Assembly: GCA_028716845.1 (NCBI GenBank)
Contig: JAQUPF010000017.1
Coordinates: 1 to 48,361 of the forward strand
Length of the DNA stretch: 48,361 nt
Source: a bacterium
Lineage (GTDB): Bacteria > Auribacterota > Tritonobacteria > UBA1439
Direction: 5' to 3'
Below, one piece after another: positions 48,113 to 48,361 of this stretch. The notes under the pieces are model-generated. The model worked only from the letters and a program-made list of their open reading frames with translations, was not told the origin of the DNA and searched no databases. The translations under genes were made by a program, and so were the position numbers. Each line of letters begins with the position of its first letter. The stretch's first letter is position 1.

Positions 48113-48147
48113 GACGAAGTACGAAGTACGATGTACGAGCGACGAGC
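48113..48147. repeat. Five tandem heptads of the TACGAAG type
   Basis: GACGAAG, TACGAAG, TACGATG, TACGAGC, GACGAGC, each 7 bp, between the two CGGAT arrays of copy F. Confidence 0.85.
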
Positions 48148-48163
48148 TTGGAGTAATGTTTTC

Positions 48164-48196
48164 GCCGCGGATTGACGCGGATCACCGCGGATCCAG
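48164..48196. repeat. CGGAT decamer array, copy F (second part)
   Basis: GCGGAT at 48167, 48177 and 48187, exactly 10 bp apart. Confidence 0.85.
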
Positions 48197-48204
48197 CCGC
48201 AGCC

Positions 48205-48361
48205 AATAGCGATATCTTTCTTGATGATATAATATCAGTGCTGTCTAAAATAATCGGTTTTTCGGAATCCACCCGCTAGATTCTGGGGCTAAATCGCCGT
48301 TTAGGACAAATTCGCGCACGATTCATTTTGAGGTCTCCAAAAATGCTGTCCAAGATTTCAT
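48205..48361. other. AT-rich right edge with repeated GTCYWAA motifs, possible end of an inserted element
   Basis: The last 157 bases are markedly AT-rich. CTGTCTAAAATAATC (from 48240) recurs as CTGTCCAAGATTTC (from 48346), and the related inverted form TTTAGGACAAATTC lies between them (from about 48300). Repeated short motifs near a composition switch are seen at transposon ends, where transposase binds. No coding frame can be followed to the window edge, so no element family can be named. The remaining 48000-48204 holds only repeats and the weak tRNA-Cys promoter. Confidence 0.35.

Overview
The window is a contiguous piece of a very GC-rich bacterial chromosome. The genuine genes have third codon positions that are almost all G or C. 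The envelope is diderm: there are many predicted lipoproteins, Lgt and LspA, a CsgG-type protein, LPP20/FlgT-like proteins and a BamE-like lipoprotein. MurE carries the DNPR motif of meso-diaminopimelate-adding enzymes, and a type IV pilus ATPase is present. The gene content and the dispersed intergenic CGGAT repeats would suit a little-cultivated lineage such as the Omnitrophota/PVC neighbourhood, but no rRNA is present, so this placement is an inference of low certainty.

Layout. (1) 1-2349: the 3' part of hemB, convergent with a GAF/AAA+/Fis sigma-54 activator. (2) 2723-7861: a tightly packed seven-gene envelope operon. It encodes a one-domain and a three-domain LPP20-like protein, three small lipoproteins, a FlgT-like protein interrupted by an in-frame amber codon, and a CsgG-like protein. 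(3) 7980-9867: small genes, namely an AsnC-ligand-domain (RAM) protein, a BamE-like lipoprotein, a secreted protein sharing a domain with the CsgG-like protein, and a MazG-like pyrophosphohydrolase. (4) 10025-27161: a complete-looking dcw operon behind a near-consensus promoter and a four-box MraZ operator. The order is mraZ, a small ORF, rsmH, a CheY-like receiver, ftsL, ftsI, murE, murF, mraY, murD, a LysM lipoprotein, ftsW, murG, murB, ftsQ, ftsA, ftsZ. murC and ddl are absent from their usual positions. (5) 27434-34731: an HExxH membrane protein, a lipoprotein, an acyl-CoA synthetase, a double-PilZ protein, PilT, a B12/radical-SAM protein and a PgeF-type multicopper-like protein. (6) 34732-35073: an AT-rich stretch unlike its surroundings. 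(7) 35074-46367: a second housekeeping block of yggS, proC, a DUF167 gene, ileS, a dksA/traR-type gene, lspA, lgt, an rluD-type gene, manA, yicC, gmk, coaC and coaB. Most of these genes overlap by 4 bp. (8) 46399-48361: tRNA-Leu(UAA), an L-2-hydroxyglutarate oxidase-like gene, a tiny lipoprotein, tRNA-Cys(GCA), tandem repeats and an AT-rich end that may be the edge of an insertion.

The genes work together mainly in cell-wall synthesis and division (MraY, MurB, D, E, F and G, FtsI, L, Q, W, A and Z), in lipoprotein maturation (Lgt, LspA) that serves the many lipoproteins here, and in supply functions (IleS, ProC, Gmk, CoaB, CoaC). The most interesting unexplained material is the CsgG/LPP20/FlgT-like operon at 2723-7861. 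Next come six intergenic elements built from CGGAT units at a 10-bp period in inverted arms, and the single-domain response regulator inside the dcw operon.
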